DNA from: Candidatus Rifleibacteriota bacterium
GTDB taxonomy: Bacteria > Muiribacteriota > Ozemobacteria > Ozemobacterales > Ozemobacteraceae
Direction: 5' to 3'
DNA: 64,000 nucleotides
NCBI GenBank assembly: GCA_018818125.1
Contig: JAHISQ010000021.1
Coordinates: forward strand, 1-64,000
Part shown: piece by piece, positions 44,855 through 53,781 of the stretch
Layout of the letters: each line of letters starts with the position of its first letter
Position numbering within the stretch: the stretch's first letter is position 1
Translations under genes and position numbers: made by a program
The notes under the pieces: model-generated
The model's database searches: none
What the model was told of the DNA's origin: nothing
Seen by the model: only the letters and a program-made list of their open reading frames with translations

Positions 44855-47777
44855 GATTATGATTGATAATGATCAGAGTAAAGTCGTCGTCAGCCGATTT
44901 TGCCCACTCCTGGTAAGCTGCATAAACGCGCTTGTAGTAGACTTCGGGATCAGGGTCATAGACTTCGAGAAGAAGTTTTCTCAGCCTTTCGTAGCCAAAT
45001 TCTTCGCCATTTGCATTATTAGCTTCAGCGATACCGTCGGTATAAAGAATCAGCGCTTCACCTCTGGCAATTTTGAATTCATAATTGCTGTATCTCGGCC
45101 TTCTGCCAATTCCCAGCGGAGTGGCAACATGCTCAATATACTCGGCAGATTGAGTTTGAGGTCTTACAATCAGCGGAAAGCAGTGACCGGCATTGGAAAA
45201 ATTGAAATCGCCAGTCTTTGGATTAAAAACAAAGTATTGTAAGGTCATCATTCTCTTGAGTTTTTCGTTTTTGATCGCAAAAAAGATCTTGTGCAAACGC
45301 ATCAACAACGATGCGGGATCAAGCTTTTCAGCATTTGACGACATCAGGACTCCAGACTTGGCCATTGCCATCATCAGCCCGGCGGGTACGCCATGCCCGG
45401 CAACATCACCAATAACCACGCCCCAGTTGTTATCATCAATTTCGAGGCAATCATAGTAATCGCCGCCAAGTGTGGTCATGACAACAGTATCACCAAAAAT
45501 TGCAAAATTACCGGCCTGAAAACGATTTCCCGGCAAAAGGCTTTCCTGGACTATTCTTGCAACCTCCAACTCGCCGAGTCCCTCTATTACGCGGTTGAAT
45601 ACAGAACTCAAATGGCCAAATTCATCCTCGTCCCCAGGTGGAATACGATGCCGAAAATTCTGCGCTCCAATTGCCAGGGCACCCTCACCCAGACGATGGA
45701 TGGGAACCAGAAACTGCGAAGACAATGCATGACCGATAATAAAAGTCAGCAACAAACTTATAATGGCGCCAACTACAATATTATTGCGAATCTTGTCGAC
45801 ACGGATTTTTATCTTCGATTCCGGATAGGTAAAGGCCAGAATCAGATGATTGAGATTGCGCCCGCGAGCGCAGGCAAAGATGCTTGATTGCTCATCAATA
45901 ATCAGATTTCCGCTCTGACTGTCACGAAAACCTGCAGCTCTTTCGAATTCCGGCAACAGCGCAGGAGGTATCGCAGAATTCTCAGGCCAAACACGACTGC
46001 CGGCAGCATTTCTAGCAACAAAGTTTGCCTTGAGCGAGTTTTTTTGAGCGGACACACAATATTGATCAATATATTGCTCCTGAAGATCATCGCTGTCCCA
46101 GATCAGTATTAAAATGTGAGTGTTGTTGTAATTACGCCGATCACCAAAAATGTACCAGTAACCGATTTTTGTAATGTTACCAAGATTAATCAAGGTAATT
46201 TTGCGGGCAAGCCGATATGAATCTCTTATAATATCTGCGTTTTCTGGAGAAAGCATTGAGCTGAAAATATCTTTACTTGCCTGTTTTGCGAATATTCCGT
46301 TATTAAACTTAAGAATCGCCTCACCAAGCTGCACTATAAAGGTCGAATTTTGCCGACTGCCGCCTGTAATATCCTGCTGTTTACAAATCAGCCGGGCATC
46401 TTTAGAGACAAAATAGGTTTCGGCCGCCTTGAACTGTCGCGTAAAAGTCTTTATCTGTTCAGCTGTATTTTTTTCGAAATCCTCAGAATCAGTATTCTGA
46501 TTCAGCTGATCAAAAAAGCTGTTCAGCTTTCCAGCTACATCAACCTTTATCTGCGCATAGCGCATGTCGAAATCACGGATCTGCCTCAGCAGATCGGACT
46601 TAACTTCATTCCGCAAAGAAACTTTTTTATTATTGAGATAATCATGCGCAATGAAAGCGAGTATTGCCAGAGGAGCAAGATTGGCCAACAGAAAAAGCCC
46701 GGTCAACTTCCATCTGATAGATATAAAAGACATGCGGTAATTTATATGAAAATACAGAAGCAGATGCAAAAGCAACAAAAACAGGGTTATCTGAGTGAAT
46801 CTCAAATCGAGCTGTATCGCTTTAGACCAGATCTGCGGCTGTTTTTCGAGCAGAGAGAAGCTGCGGATACCTGGCTGCGCAACATCCAGCATTATTAAAA
46901 GTTTATCAGTTTCAAAAATTTGTTCAGAAAGGTTTTCAAATTCGGCGAGAGATCTGACTAGAACCGGCAAAAATGTCTGCGGAACAGGAGTTGCCGGATT
47001 TGTAATATCGGGACTTGCTGAAAACCCGTTAATTATACCGGCGTTCTGCTTATTAAGCACCTCCACAATCTTGTTAAGCCCAATGTGATTATGCAGAAGA
47101 CGGTCACTTAAAAAGCATAGGAAGCTGACTTTACTGCCAACGTGGTACCATACCGAATTTAAATTGTTGTTAAAATCTGTCAGCAGTGGACCAGCATTTT
47201 GCCCAGCCAGATAGGGCCGGTCGAGATGGTTTGGCAGAAAAATCCTGCCCAGATATTTTCTGACAAGATTCAGATTGCTTTTTATCAGCGGCAGCTCTTT
47301 TATATTGCACTGACTGTCGATAGCCATGTTTTCGGCCACTTCTTTGAGAACCTGATACAAACGTGACAAGATATAGTTATAACCCTTGCGGTCGGTTAAA
47401 TCCTGGACAATTTTGCCCTTTGCATCCCATACAATAAACTCAAAATCGCCGGGATACTGCTTTTTAAGATTTTCGATATTGCTCTGCATGTATGAAAGTG
47501 GTCTGGCATGTGCCTGTGCATTATCAAATATTTTTTTGAGCAATAAATGCAGGTATCTCGGCCGACTGCTGTATTTTTCTATCTGCTCAAGATTTTTCCG
47601 CATAACCTCAATGGCTTCAGACCTTAGCGTAGAGGTTTTTAGCGAATGCAGATGTTCGAGCCCGGAATAAATTATATAGAGCGGAAAAATCAAAAAACAA
47701 AAAGCGTAGATCAGCAGCGGGAAAAAATTTCCAGCTAAACCGCTTTTATGTGCGACTGTAGATTCAGGCGTCTTCAT
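44838..47777 (-). CDS. Membrane receptor PP2C/SpoIIE phosphatase, B-type (pair 3)
   Basis: 979 aa. TM1 about 17-36 (FPLLIYAFCFLIFPLYII). Domain 1: FIVWDAKG, LTDRKGYNYI, YLGRIFLP, WYHVGSKVSFLCF. TM3 region IRWKLTGLFLLANLAPLAIL. Domain 2: RDSYRLARKI, YWYIFGD and LILIWD. HAMP with GDEDEFGHLSSVFNR. PP2C: GGDYYD (D773), GDVAGHG (D791), YTDG (D914), DDD (964-965), NAGHCFP, PLGIG. Its start overlaps the stop of the upstream A-type gene by 14 bp, so pairs 3 and 4 are joined without a gap. The nearest purine-rich site, GGGAG, lies 13 nt upstream, farther than ideal. Confidence 0.92.
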   Translation of the reverse strand: MKTPESTVAHKSGLAGNFFPLLIYAFCFLIFPLYIIYSGLEHLHSLKTSTLRSEAIEVMRKNLEQIEKYSSRPRYLHLLLKKIFDNAQAHARPLSYMQSNIENLKKQYPGDFEFIVWDAKGKIVQDLTDRKGYNYILSRLYQVLKEVAENMAIDSQCNIKELPLIKSNLNLVRKYLGRIFLPNHLDRPYLAGQNAGPLLTDFNNNLNSVWYHVGSKVSFLCFLSDRLLHNHIGLNKIVEVLNKQNAGIINGFSASPDITNPATPVPQTFLPVLVRSLAEFENLSEQIFETDKLLIMLDVAQPGIRSFSLLEKQPQIWSKAIQLDLRFTQITLFLLLLHLLLYFHINYRMSFISIRWKLTGLFLLANLAPLAILAFIAHDYLNNKKVSLRNEVKSDLLRQIRDFDMRYAQIKVDVAGKLNSFFDQLNQNTDSEDFEKNTAEQIKTFTRQFKAAETYFVSKDARLICKQQDITGGSRQNSTFIVQLGEAILKFNNGIFAKQASKDIFSSMLSPENADIIRDSYRLARKITLINLGNITKIGYWYIFGDRRNYNNTHILILIWDSDDLQEQYIDQYCVSAQKNSLKANFVARNAAGSRVWPENSAIPPALLPEFERAAGFRDSQSGNLIIDEQSSIFACARGRNLNHLILAFTYPESKIKIRVDKIRNNIVVGAIISLLLTFIIGHALSSQFLVPIHRLGEGALAIGAQNFRHRIPPGDEDEFGHLSSVFNRVIEGLGELEVARIVQESLLPGNRFQAGNFAIFGDTVVMTTLGGDYYDCLEIDDNNWGVVIGDVAGHGVPAGLMMAMAKSGVLMSSNAEKLDPASLLMRLHKIFFAIKNEKLKRMMTLQYFVFNPKTGDFNFSNAGHCFPLIVRPQTQSAEYIEHVATPLGIGRRPRYSNYEFKIARGEALILYTDGIAEANNANGEEFGYERLRKLLLEVYDPDPEVYYKRVYAAYQEWAKSADDDFTLIIINHNHDANS

Positions 47778-50733
47778 TATTCAACATAGCTCCCTGATTT
47801 TCCTTGCCCGTGTAAACAAGTATGACCACGGTAAGGTCGTCCTGCGCACTCTCGTCGCCAATGTGATTCATGTAAGCCTGAAAAACGCTATTGTAGAAAA
47901 CTTCGGCATCTTCGTTCCAGCAGTTTTTGAGAAGCGTTTTAATATCATCGTATCCCAGCTCTTCACCGCTGCTGTTTCGCGCCTCTACGATGCCATCCGT
48001 ATAAAAAACAATTGCGTCGCCCGGCTCAAAAGAGATCTCAATCTCTGAAAAATTGGCCTTTTTAAAGGCGCCCAGAGCGCCACCAGCTAGAGTAAGTTCC
48101 TCGACAAGCCCGCTGGCTTTTCTGATAATCATCGGCGAACAGGCTCCGGCGTTCGAATATCTGCACTTACCAGTATTAGAATCAACACATAGGTATTGAA
48201 AAGTCATAACTTTTTTCTGTTTTTTAGTTTTGGAAGCATGAATCAGAGCGTGCAGACGATTGAGCAGAGCGAGAGGCTGATCAAGCAGATCATCCGACTG
48301 AATAATACCAGCCTTTGCCATGGCCATGATAAGCGCAGCACCAACGCCGTGACCGGCAACATCGCCAAGTAAAACGCTGAATCTGTTGTTATCGACCTGA
48401 ATATAATCATAGTAATCGCCGCCGAGTTCGCCCATCGCAATACTGCGCCCAAACAGGCTAAACTTTCCGGTTGCGATCTGCTGCTGCGGCAAAAGTTGTT
48501 CCTGAATAGCACCGGCGACCGACAACTCTTCAAGCTCGACCATTACACTATTAAAGATCCCACCCATGGAACCAAATTCATCACGACCAAGGTCCGGCAG
48601 ACGATGTTTAAAATTCTTGTTCTCTATCGCATGCGCCCCAGCGGTTAAAAACCTGAGCGGCAACAGAAAACCATGCGTCAGCACCTGAGACAATGCAAAG
48701 GTAACCAACAGACTCAACAATGCAAATATTGTCAACTGCTGGCGCTGATTATTGATTATCTTGTCGATTCTGGAAACAGGAAACAGGCCAATGAGCTTGT
48801 AATCTTTGAGATACTTACCTTCGAAGCCCATTGCCAGACACTCCTCACCCTCGTAGTTGACGTATTTAATTTCGTCGCCAGGGTAAGAAGTCAAAGAATT
48901 GGCAAATTCCTTTATTTGCAAGCTATCGTAAGCCTCCAGCGGCACTGTAAACCTCTTGTCGTAAATTGCGAGAATCTTTATGCCAAGACTATTGCGATTC
49001 GCCTGGGGGATGTAGGTTTTGAGAAAAGCTGTCTGAAAATCAAGACGGCGCAGAGTGGCGATAAAGAAAAAATCAGCTTTATTGCTGTTTTCCAAAGAAA
49101 ACGTGTCGATTATGGCAGGATGAATATTACGGCCAAACCCCCAGTCGATAAAGTTTCCACGGTTTCGCAACATATCAAAGATAAAATTAACCAGAGGTCT
49201 CTGAGTAACGGACTCTATCAGCAACTCGATCTCGGTAGCAGTCTTTTCAGAAATCTTGGTGCCATTAATCTTGTTCAAAAAGAATTGCCCGATTTTTCTG
49301 GTGTAATCACGATTCTTCTTGCCATTATCCTCACCATCAATAAATTCCTTGGGAATAATGCCACGCTTATCGTCAACTATGCCATACTCCGTACCCAACA
49401 TGTCACTGCCATCTACAACAAGTATAACTCGCCAGTTCGGCTTATTTCCAAGTGTATCTACAAATTCACCCATATTTTTGTTATTCAGCTCTTCATGGGA
49501 TAGTTTCTGCATCAGTTCTTTTTGGGCCCTTTTTTTGGAAGTCAGAAGCTTGGCATATTCTATTTCGATTTTTTCGTCGAAATCCTGCACAAAGCTCAGA
49601 CCTTTACCATGCATCTCACGCAGGAGATTATCGCGTTTCTGATTAAGAAAATCAGTGCCGATAAAAAACAGCACGATCAGCGGCAGACCATTTGCGAAGA
49701 AAAACAAAAAGCGTAGTTTCCAGCGGAGTGAAAGCTCATCAGGTAAAGCCAGAACAATCAAGTTGTACGAGTATAGCCCGGCAAAAAACGCGCAGATTAA
49801 AAAGATAAAAGCTGCCAGCATTGCTGTTTTCAGTGGCAGATCTACGTTCAGTCGGTTTCTTTCGATATAGCCTATTATTGTTAAATTAGCATTTAGAAAT
49901 CTCGGAAAAACTACCAGATCATCCGTAACAACCTGTGATAATTTTTCATTTTCGTTCTGCAGATATGCTTTCTCTAACTGTCTCTGCAAGGCTGGATTTG
50001 CCGAAGAATGTCTGAATGCGCCGTTCTTTTCAGCAAGAGAAAATCTGTAAACTCCATCTGATTTACCGCTGAATTCCCCCAGAAAACTCCAGATCCCATC
50101 GTTTGAACTCAGTTCAGCTGGATCAATGAAAATAAGGATTTGATTGCCATGAACATAGTTTGTCCATAGCAACGGCTTCTGATAAGTGCTGTCTGTCCAG
50201 CATAGGTGGGGATCTTCCACATCAACACTGTTATCAAAATGCATCCAATTTAGCTGCGGGCCTAATAACCGACCTGTCACCAGAAAAGCCTCTTCACCTG
50301 GATCATAGCGACCAAACTGATAACCCTTGCTAATAGTGTCCATAGCCAGTTTCCATTCTGCTGGATTTTCTAGCTTAAAACTTGAGGTGGCGATTCCATT
50401 TTTTAAAGAATAGACAATGTAGTTGAAACGCAGTTTTTTTCGAGTTTCAACAAGCCTTGCAAAAATTTCGCCTATAGAGTTGTCCGGCTTGATCACTTCT
50501 CTATTGAATGTCACCCGCAAAAGACTGCACCAGAAACTCTCATTGTCTGCGAATGCCTGCAGACTCTGATATAAACCTCTGATTTCCTTGCTATGCTTTT
50601 CCAGCTGGTTCTGCCGACTCTGTTCGCTGAAATACAAGAAACCATAGACGATAAGTAATCCCGGTATAGTAACAAAGCAAAACATGAACAAAATCCAGTA
50701 GAACCATCTCTGTACAAGATTGTTCACATTCAT
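47764..50733 (-). CDS. Membrane receptor PP2C/SpoIIE phosphatase, A-type (pair 4)
   Basis: 989 aa. TM1 about 11-31 (FYWILFMFCFVTIPGLLIV). Domain 1: YIVYSLKNG, LLGPQ, CWTDSTYQKPLLW. TM2/TM3: RWKLRFLFFFANGLPLIVL. Domain 2: EIELLIESVTQR, WGFGRN, NRNSLGIK. HAMP with LGRDEFGSMGGIFNS. PP2C: GGDYYD (D773), GDVAGHG (D791), YTDG (D913), QDD (965-966), NAGACSP. GGAG lies 8 nt before the ATG, and the start overlaps the B-type stop by 4 bp (ATGA). The C-terminal tail of about 12 residues after the PP2C domain is longer than in most of the paralogues. Confidence 0.92.
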   Translation of the reverse strand: MNVNNLVQRWFYWILFMFCFVTIPGLLIVYGFLYFSEQSRQNQLEKHSKEIRGLYQSLQAFADNESFWCSLLRVTFNREVIKPDNSIGEIFARLVETRKKLRFNYIVYSLKNGIATSSFKLENPAEWKLAMDTISKGYQFGRYDPGEEAFLVTGRLLGPQLNWMHFDNSVDVEDPHLCWTDSTYQKPLLWTNYVHGNQILIFIDPAELSSNDGIWSFLGEFSGKSDGVYRFSLAEKNGAFRHSSANPALQRQLEKAYLQNENEKLSQVVTDDLVVFPRFLNANLTIIGYIERNRLNVDLPLKTAMLAAFIFLICAFFAGLYSYNLIVLALPDELSLRWKLRFLFFFANGLPLIVLFFIGTDFLNQKRDNLLREMHGKGLSFVQDFDEKIEIEYAKLLTSKKRAQKELMQKLSHEELNNKNMGEFVDTLGNKPNWRVILVVDGSDMLGTEYGIVDDKRGIIPKEFIDGEDNGKKNRDYTRKIGQFFLNKINGTKISEKTATEIELLIESVTQRPLVNFIFDMLRNRGNFIDWGFGRNIHPAIIDTFSLENSNKADFFFIATLRRLDFQTAFLKTYIPQANRNSLGIKILAIYDKRFTVPLEAYDSLQIKEFANSLTSYPGDEIKYVNYEGEECLAMGFEGKYLKDYKLIGLFPVSRIDKIINNQRQQLTIFALLSLLVTFALSQVLTHGFLLPLRFLTAGAHAIENKNFKHRLPDLGRDEFGSMGGIFNSVMVELEELSVAGAIQEQLLPQQQIATGKFSLFGRSIAMGELGGDYYDYIQVDNNRFSVLLGDVAGHGVGAALIMAMAKAGIIQSDDLLDQPLALLNRLHALIHASKTKKQKKVMTFQYLCVDSNTGKCRYSNAGACSPMIIRKASGLVEELTLAGGALGAFKKANFSEIEISFEPGDAIVFYTDGIVEARNSSGEELGYDDIKTLLKNCWNEDAEVFYNSVFQAYMNHIGDESAQDDLTVVILVYTGKENQGAMLNNEDA

Positions 50734-53681
50734 GACTGCTTCTCCGACAACCCAAACCTGATCAAAACCATGGTAATATCATCATCTGCTTCGGGAGACC
50801 AGGCGTAGTAAGCATCAAATATCCGCTGATAATAGGTTTCAAGATCGGATGAAAATTCATTGCGCAAAATGTCCAGAAACCTGTCAAAGCCCATTTCAAG
50901 GCCAGCTTTGTTCTGCGCTTCGATAATACCATCTGTATAAAGCAGCAAGATATCGCCCTCGGCAAGATTGAGTTCCAGGTCCTCGTAGCGAGGCTTTTTG
51001 GTAATACCCAGCGGTGAACCGATTGCCTGGATCAATGACACATCTTTGCCACCTGCCCTGATAAGTGCTGGAAAGCAATGTCCTGCATTAGAAAACAGAT
51101 AATTGCCGGTCACCGAATCAACGCAAAAATACTGACAGGTCATCATGCGCTTGATTTTGCTGCTCTTTACACGATAAATAACTTTATGCAAAGCTGCCAG
51201 CAGCAATGCCGGGCGCATTTTTTCCTGTTCGGCGATAAGAACCGAAGCCTTGGCCATTGCCATCAGAAGCGCCGCCGGAACGCCGTGACCGGCGACATCA
51301 CCCATGAGAATACCGGCTCTGTTTTTATCTATCTCAAAATAATCATAATAGTCCCCGCCGAGTCGACTCATTGAAACGCTTTTACCATAAACTTCAAGTC
51401 GATTCATTTTCAGGTTTTCGAGAGGAAACAGGTTTTCCTGAACAATTTTGGCCACTTCAAGATCTTCAAGACTCTCAATTGCGCGATTAAACACCGAACC
51501 AAGATGGCCAAACTCATCGTGCGAGTCAATTTTCAGGCGATAGCGAAAATCCTGGCGACCAATAGCCTGAACCCCTTTTTCCAGCTCTTTTACAGGCTCC
51601 ATAAACTGAGCCGAAAGCAGGCGGCCAATCCCGAGTGTCAGACTCAAACTCAACAGGGCGAATATTATCAGTCTTGATTGTAAACCGCCGATCTGACTAT
51701 CAATCTTTTCAAGCGGATAAAGCCCAACCAGTGCAACTTTATCAAGTTTTCTGCCGATTGTTCCGAAAGCTGCATAATCTTTACCATCAATTTTTAACAG
51801 GTCATTTTTTGCTATCTTGAGATTAAAGGTTTGTCTAAAAAGGTTTAACACTTCTCGATCTGCCACTTGTCCAGTTGGGAAAGCAACACCATTACTCTCA
51901 ACTATTGCAAAACATTTAATCTGACCAGAGTTTGTGTTGAGATCCTCAATTTTCATCTTCAAATAGGCTTCCTGGAGGGCGTCATGAGTCCAGGAAACAA
52001 CAAGAAGATTTGTAAAATTACGGCTCTTGAAATCTCCCAACAAGTGCCAGAAATACTGACGACCTTCTGAACCCATCTGTTCAGAACCTATTTTTCCAAC
52101 CTTTCTAATAAACTGATGAAATATCACCTTGTCAGTAGCAAGAAAGGACTGGGCACTAACCTCGCTATTTCGATTCAGTGTTTTATTACCTCGAAACAAC
52201 TCCGGCGGAGAATAAGTCTTGAGATTCATGTAATAAAGCAGCGTTCTACTCATGTTAGCAAAAAAAGCACCGGAACCGCCGCTGATAGTCGGACCCGACT
52301 GATATTTGCCACGCAGGTCAGATAAAATAAAATCGTAAGGTCTGGTGCTCATTACCAGGTCACTAAATTCTTTCAGATCATTAAGCTTTTTGGTTTCTTC
52401 AGGATGATACTGATTTACTTTATCAACAGCTTTATTAAGCTTTTCAGCATAATCCGCCTTTATCAGTTCATAGCGTGTATCGAACTCTCTGAGTAGATCC
52501 GCAGTCTGCTTATGAGCCTGATCAAGCAGAATCTGTCTGGTCTGCTGAAGATACTCAAAGCCAAGAAAACCCAGAATCATCAACGGCAGACCATTTGCGT
52601 AGATAAACAGTATTGCCAGCTTAAATCTGATTGAGATCAAACCAGACTTCTTAAAAAAGACAAATAAAGCAAAAAACAATACAAACAAAGCAACTATTGA
52701 ACCGATCAGAATCAATCTTCGGACTGTTTTGGCAGCAATCATGTGATTGCGTTTTTCTACCAGACTAAAACCGAGTGTGGACTGGTTAATCATACGCGCC
52801 AGAATAAGATAATGCTCTGTTTCGAGTCGGGGCTCAGCAAAGTGTTGAAACTTTTTGAGTTCAATTAAAACTTCTTCGGACCTTGGCAGAGAGCCACCCG
52901 TGAACATGACATTTTCGCCAGCAAGATCAACGATTCCGATTCTGAAACCGGTTTCATTACCACGATTTATTGCGACGACCAGTTTTTCCAGATATTTTTG
53001 CGACTCAATCGCATCATGATGAATCTGCGCAAATATGCCAAAGTTTTCGCCAATCCGATACCAGAAATTGGATTTTTCCCGGTCGGAAGAGGCAATAATA
53101 CATTCCCCGAGACTCGATCGCAACAGAGGCAGGTTCATGTGTTCAGGCACCAGAAAAGCACCGAGATAACTGCGCAAAAGGTTTATGCGTTGTGCAACAA
53201 CCGGCAGAAGTTCGGGATTACCAGGATAATTTGCTTCGTTATCATCCTTGATTTTGCTGAAAACTTCATACAGAGTTTTTACAATATAACGGTAACTCTT
53301 TTCGTCGGTCAGTTTTTCGATGATCTTGCCTTTATCGTCCCATACGATAAATCTGAAAACATCAGGATTTCTCTCTTTCAGATTTGCCAGAGCACGGTTC
53401 AGATAGCTGGCAGGCTGATTCTGCGCCTCAGCAATGTCAAAGATCTTTTTGAAAAGAGCATGGTGATAATGTCGGCTGTTGCGGTACTGCAGCAGTTTTT
53501 CGAGATTCTGTTCGAGCTTGTGATATAACTCCTGTTTTTGCAGGTTCTGACGTGTCTCGAGCATGCTGTCGAGGCCGACGTCAAGCAAAAACAACGGGAA
53601 AACTACAAAGCACAATATTGCTCCGCTCCAGAAGGCGATAGGCCATCTGTGATTCAGCGGCAGCTGTGCATTAGAACTCAT
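50730..53681 (-). CDS. Membrane receptor PP2C/SpoIIE phosphatase, B-type (pair 4)
   Basis: 983 aa from the ATG at 53681. The frame is open up to a TTG at 53795, but the extra 38 residues are absent from every other B-type protein; from the ATG, TM1 begins near residue 16 as in its paralogues, and AGGT lies 9 nt upstream. Domain 1: FIVWDDKG, LTDEKSYRYIV, YLGAFLVP. TM3 region IRFKLAILFIYANGLPLMIL. Domain 2: FIRKVGKI, FWHLLGD, LLVVSW. HAMP with DSHDEFGHLGSVFNR. PP2C: GGDYYD (D777), GDVAGHG (D795), YTDG (D917), DDD (967-968), NAGHCFP. First gene after an intrinsic terminator, so it may have its own promoter. Confidence 0.92.
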   Translation of the reverse strand: MSSNAQLPLNHRWPIAFWSGAILCFVVFPLFLLDVGLDSMLETRQNLQKQELYHKLEQNLEKLLQYRNSRHYHHALFKKIFDIAEAQNQPASYLNRALANLKERNPDVFRFIVWDDKGKIIEKLTDEKSYRYIVKTLYEVFSKIKDDNEANYPGNPELLPVVAQRINLLRSYLGAFLVPEHMNLPLLRSSLGECIIASSDREKSNFWYRIGENFGIFAQIHHDAIESQKYLEKLVVAINRGNETGFRIGIVDLAGENVMFTGGSLPRSEEVLIELKKFQHFAEPRLETEHYLILARMINQSTLGFSLVEKRNHMIAAKTVRRLILIGSIVALFVLFFALFVFFKKSGLISIRFKLAILFIYANGLPLMILGFLGFEYLQQTRQILLDQAHKQTADLLREFDTRYELIKADYAEKLNKAVDKVNQYHPEETKKLNDLKEFSDLVMSTRPYDFILSDLRGKYQSGPTISGGSGAFFANMSRTLLYYMNLKTYSPPELFRGNKTLNRNSEVSAQSFLATDKVIFHQFIRKVGKIGSEQMGSEGRQYFWHLLGDFKSRNFTNLLVVSWTHDALQEAYLKMKIEDLNTNSGQIKCFAIVESNGVAFPTGQVADREVLNLFRQTFNLKIAKNDLLKIDGKDYAAFGTIGRKLDKVALVGLYPLEKIDSQIGGLQSRLIIFALLSLSLTLGIGRLLSAQFMEPVKELEKGVQAIGRQDFRYRLKIDSHDEFGHLGSVFNRAIESLEDLEVAKIVQENLFPLENLKMNRLEVYGKSVSMSRLGGDYYDYFEIDKNRAGILMGDVAGHGVPAALLMAMAKASVLIAEQEKMRPALLLAALHKVIYRVKSSKIKRMMTCQYFCVDSVTGNYLFSNAGHCFPALIRAGGKDVSLIQAIGSPLGITKKPRYEDLELNLAEGDILLLYTDGIIEAQNKAGLEMGFDRFLDILRNEFSSDLETYYQRIFDAYYAWSPEADDDITMVLIRFGLSEKQS

Positions 53682-53729
53682 TTGATCCGACCTGCCATGC
53701 AAATCATCAGTTAAGTTACTGCTTCCCAC

Positions 53730-53772
53730 GAAAAAATCTGCTAAAGCATACCGCAAAGCGGCGAATTTAGCA
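53730..53772 (-). terminator. Intrinsic terminator or attenuator between phosphatase pairs 5 and 4
   Basis: On the minus strand, outer arms TGCTAAA / TTTAGCA (53739-53772) enclose an inner perfect hairpin CCGC-TTT-GCGG (53751-53761), followed by TTTTTT (53731-53736). It begins 10 bp past the pair-5 A-type stop, in a 100-bp gap that appears once the pair-4 start is corrected to 53681. Confidence 0.65.
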
Positions 53773-53781
53773 AAAACAGAC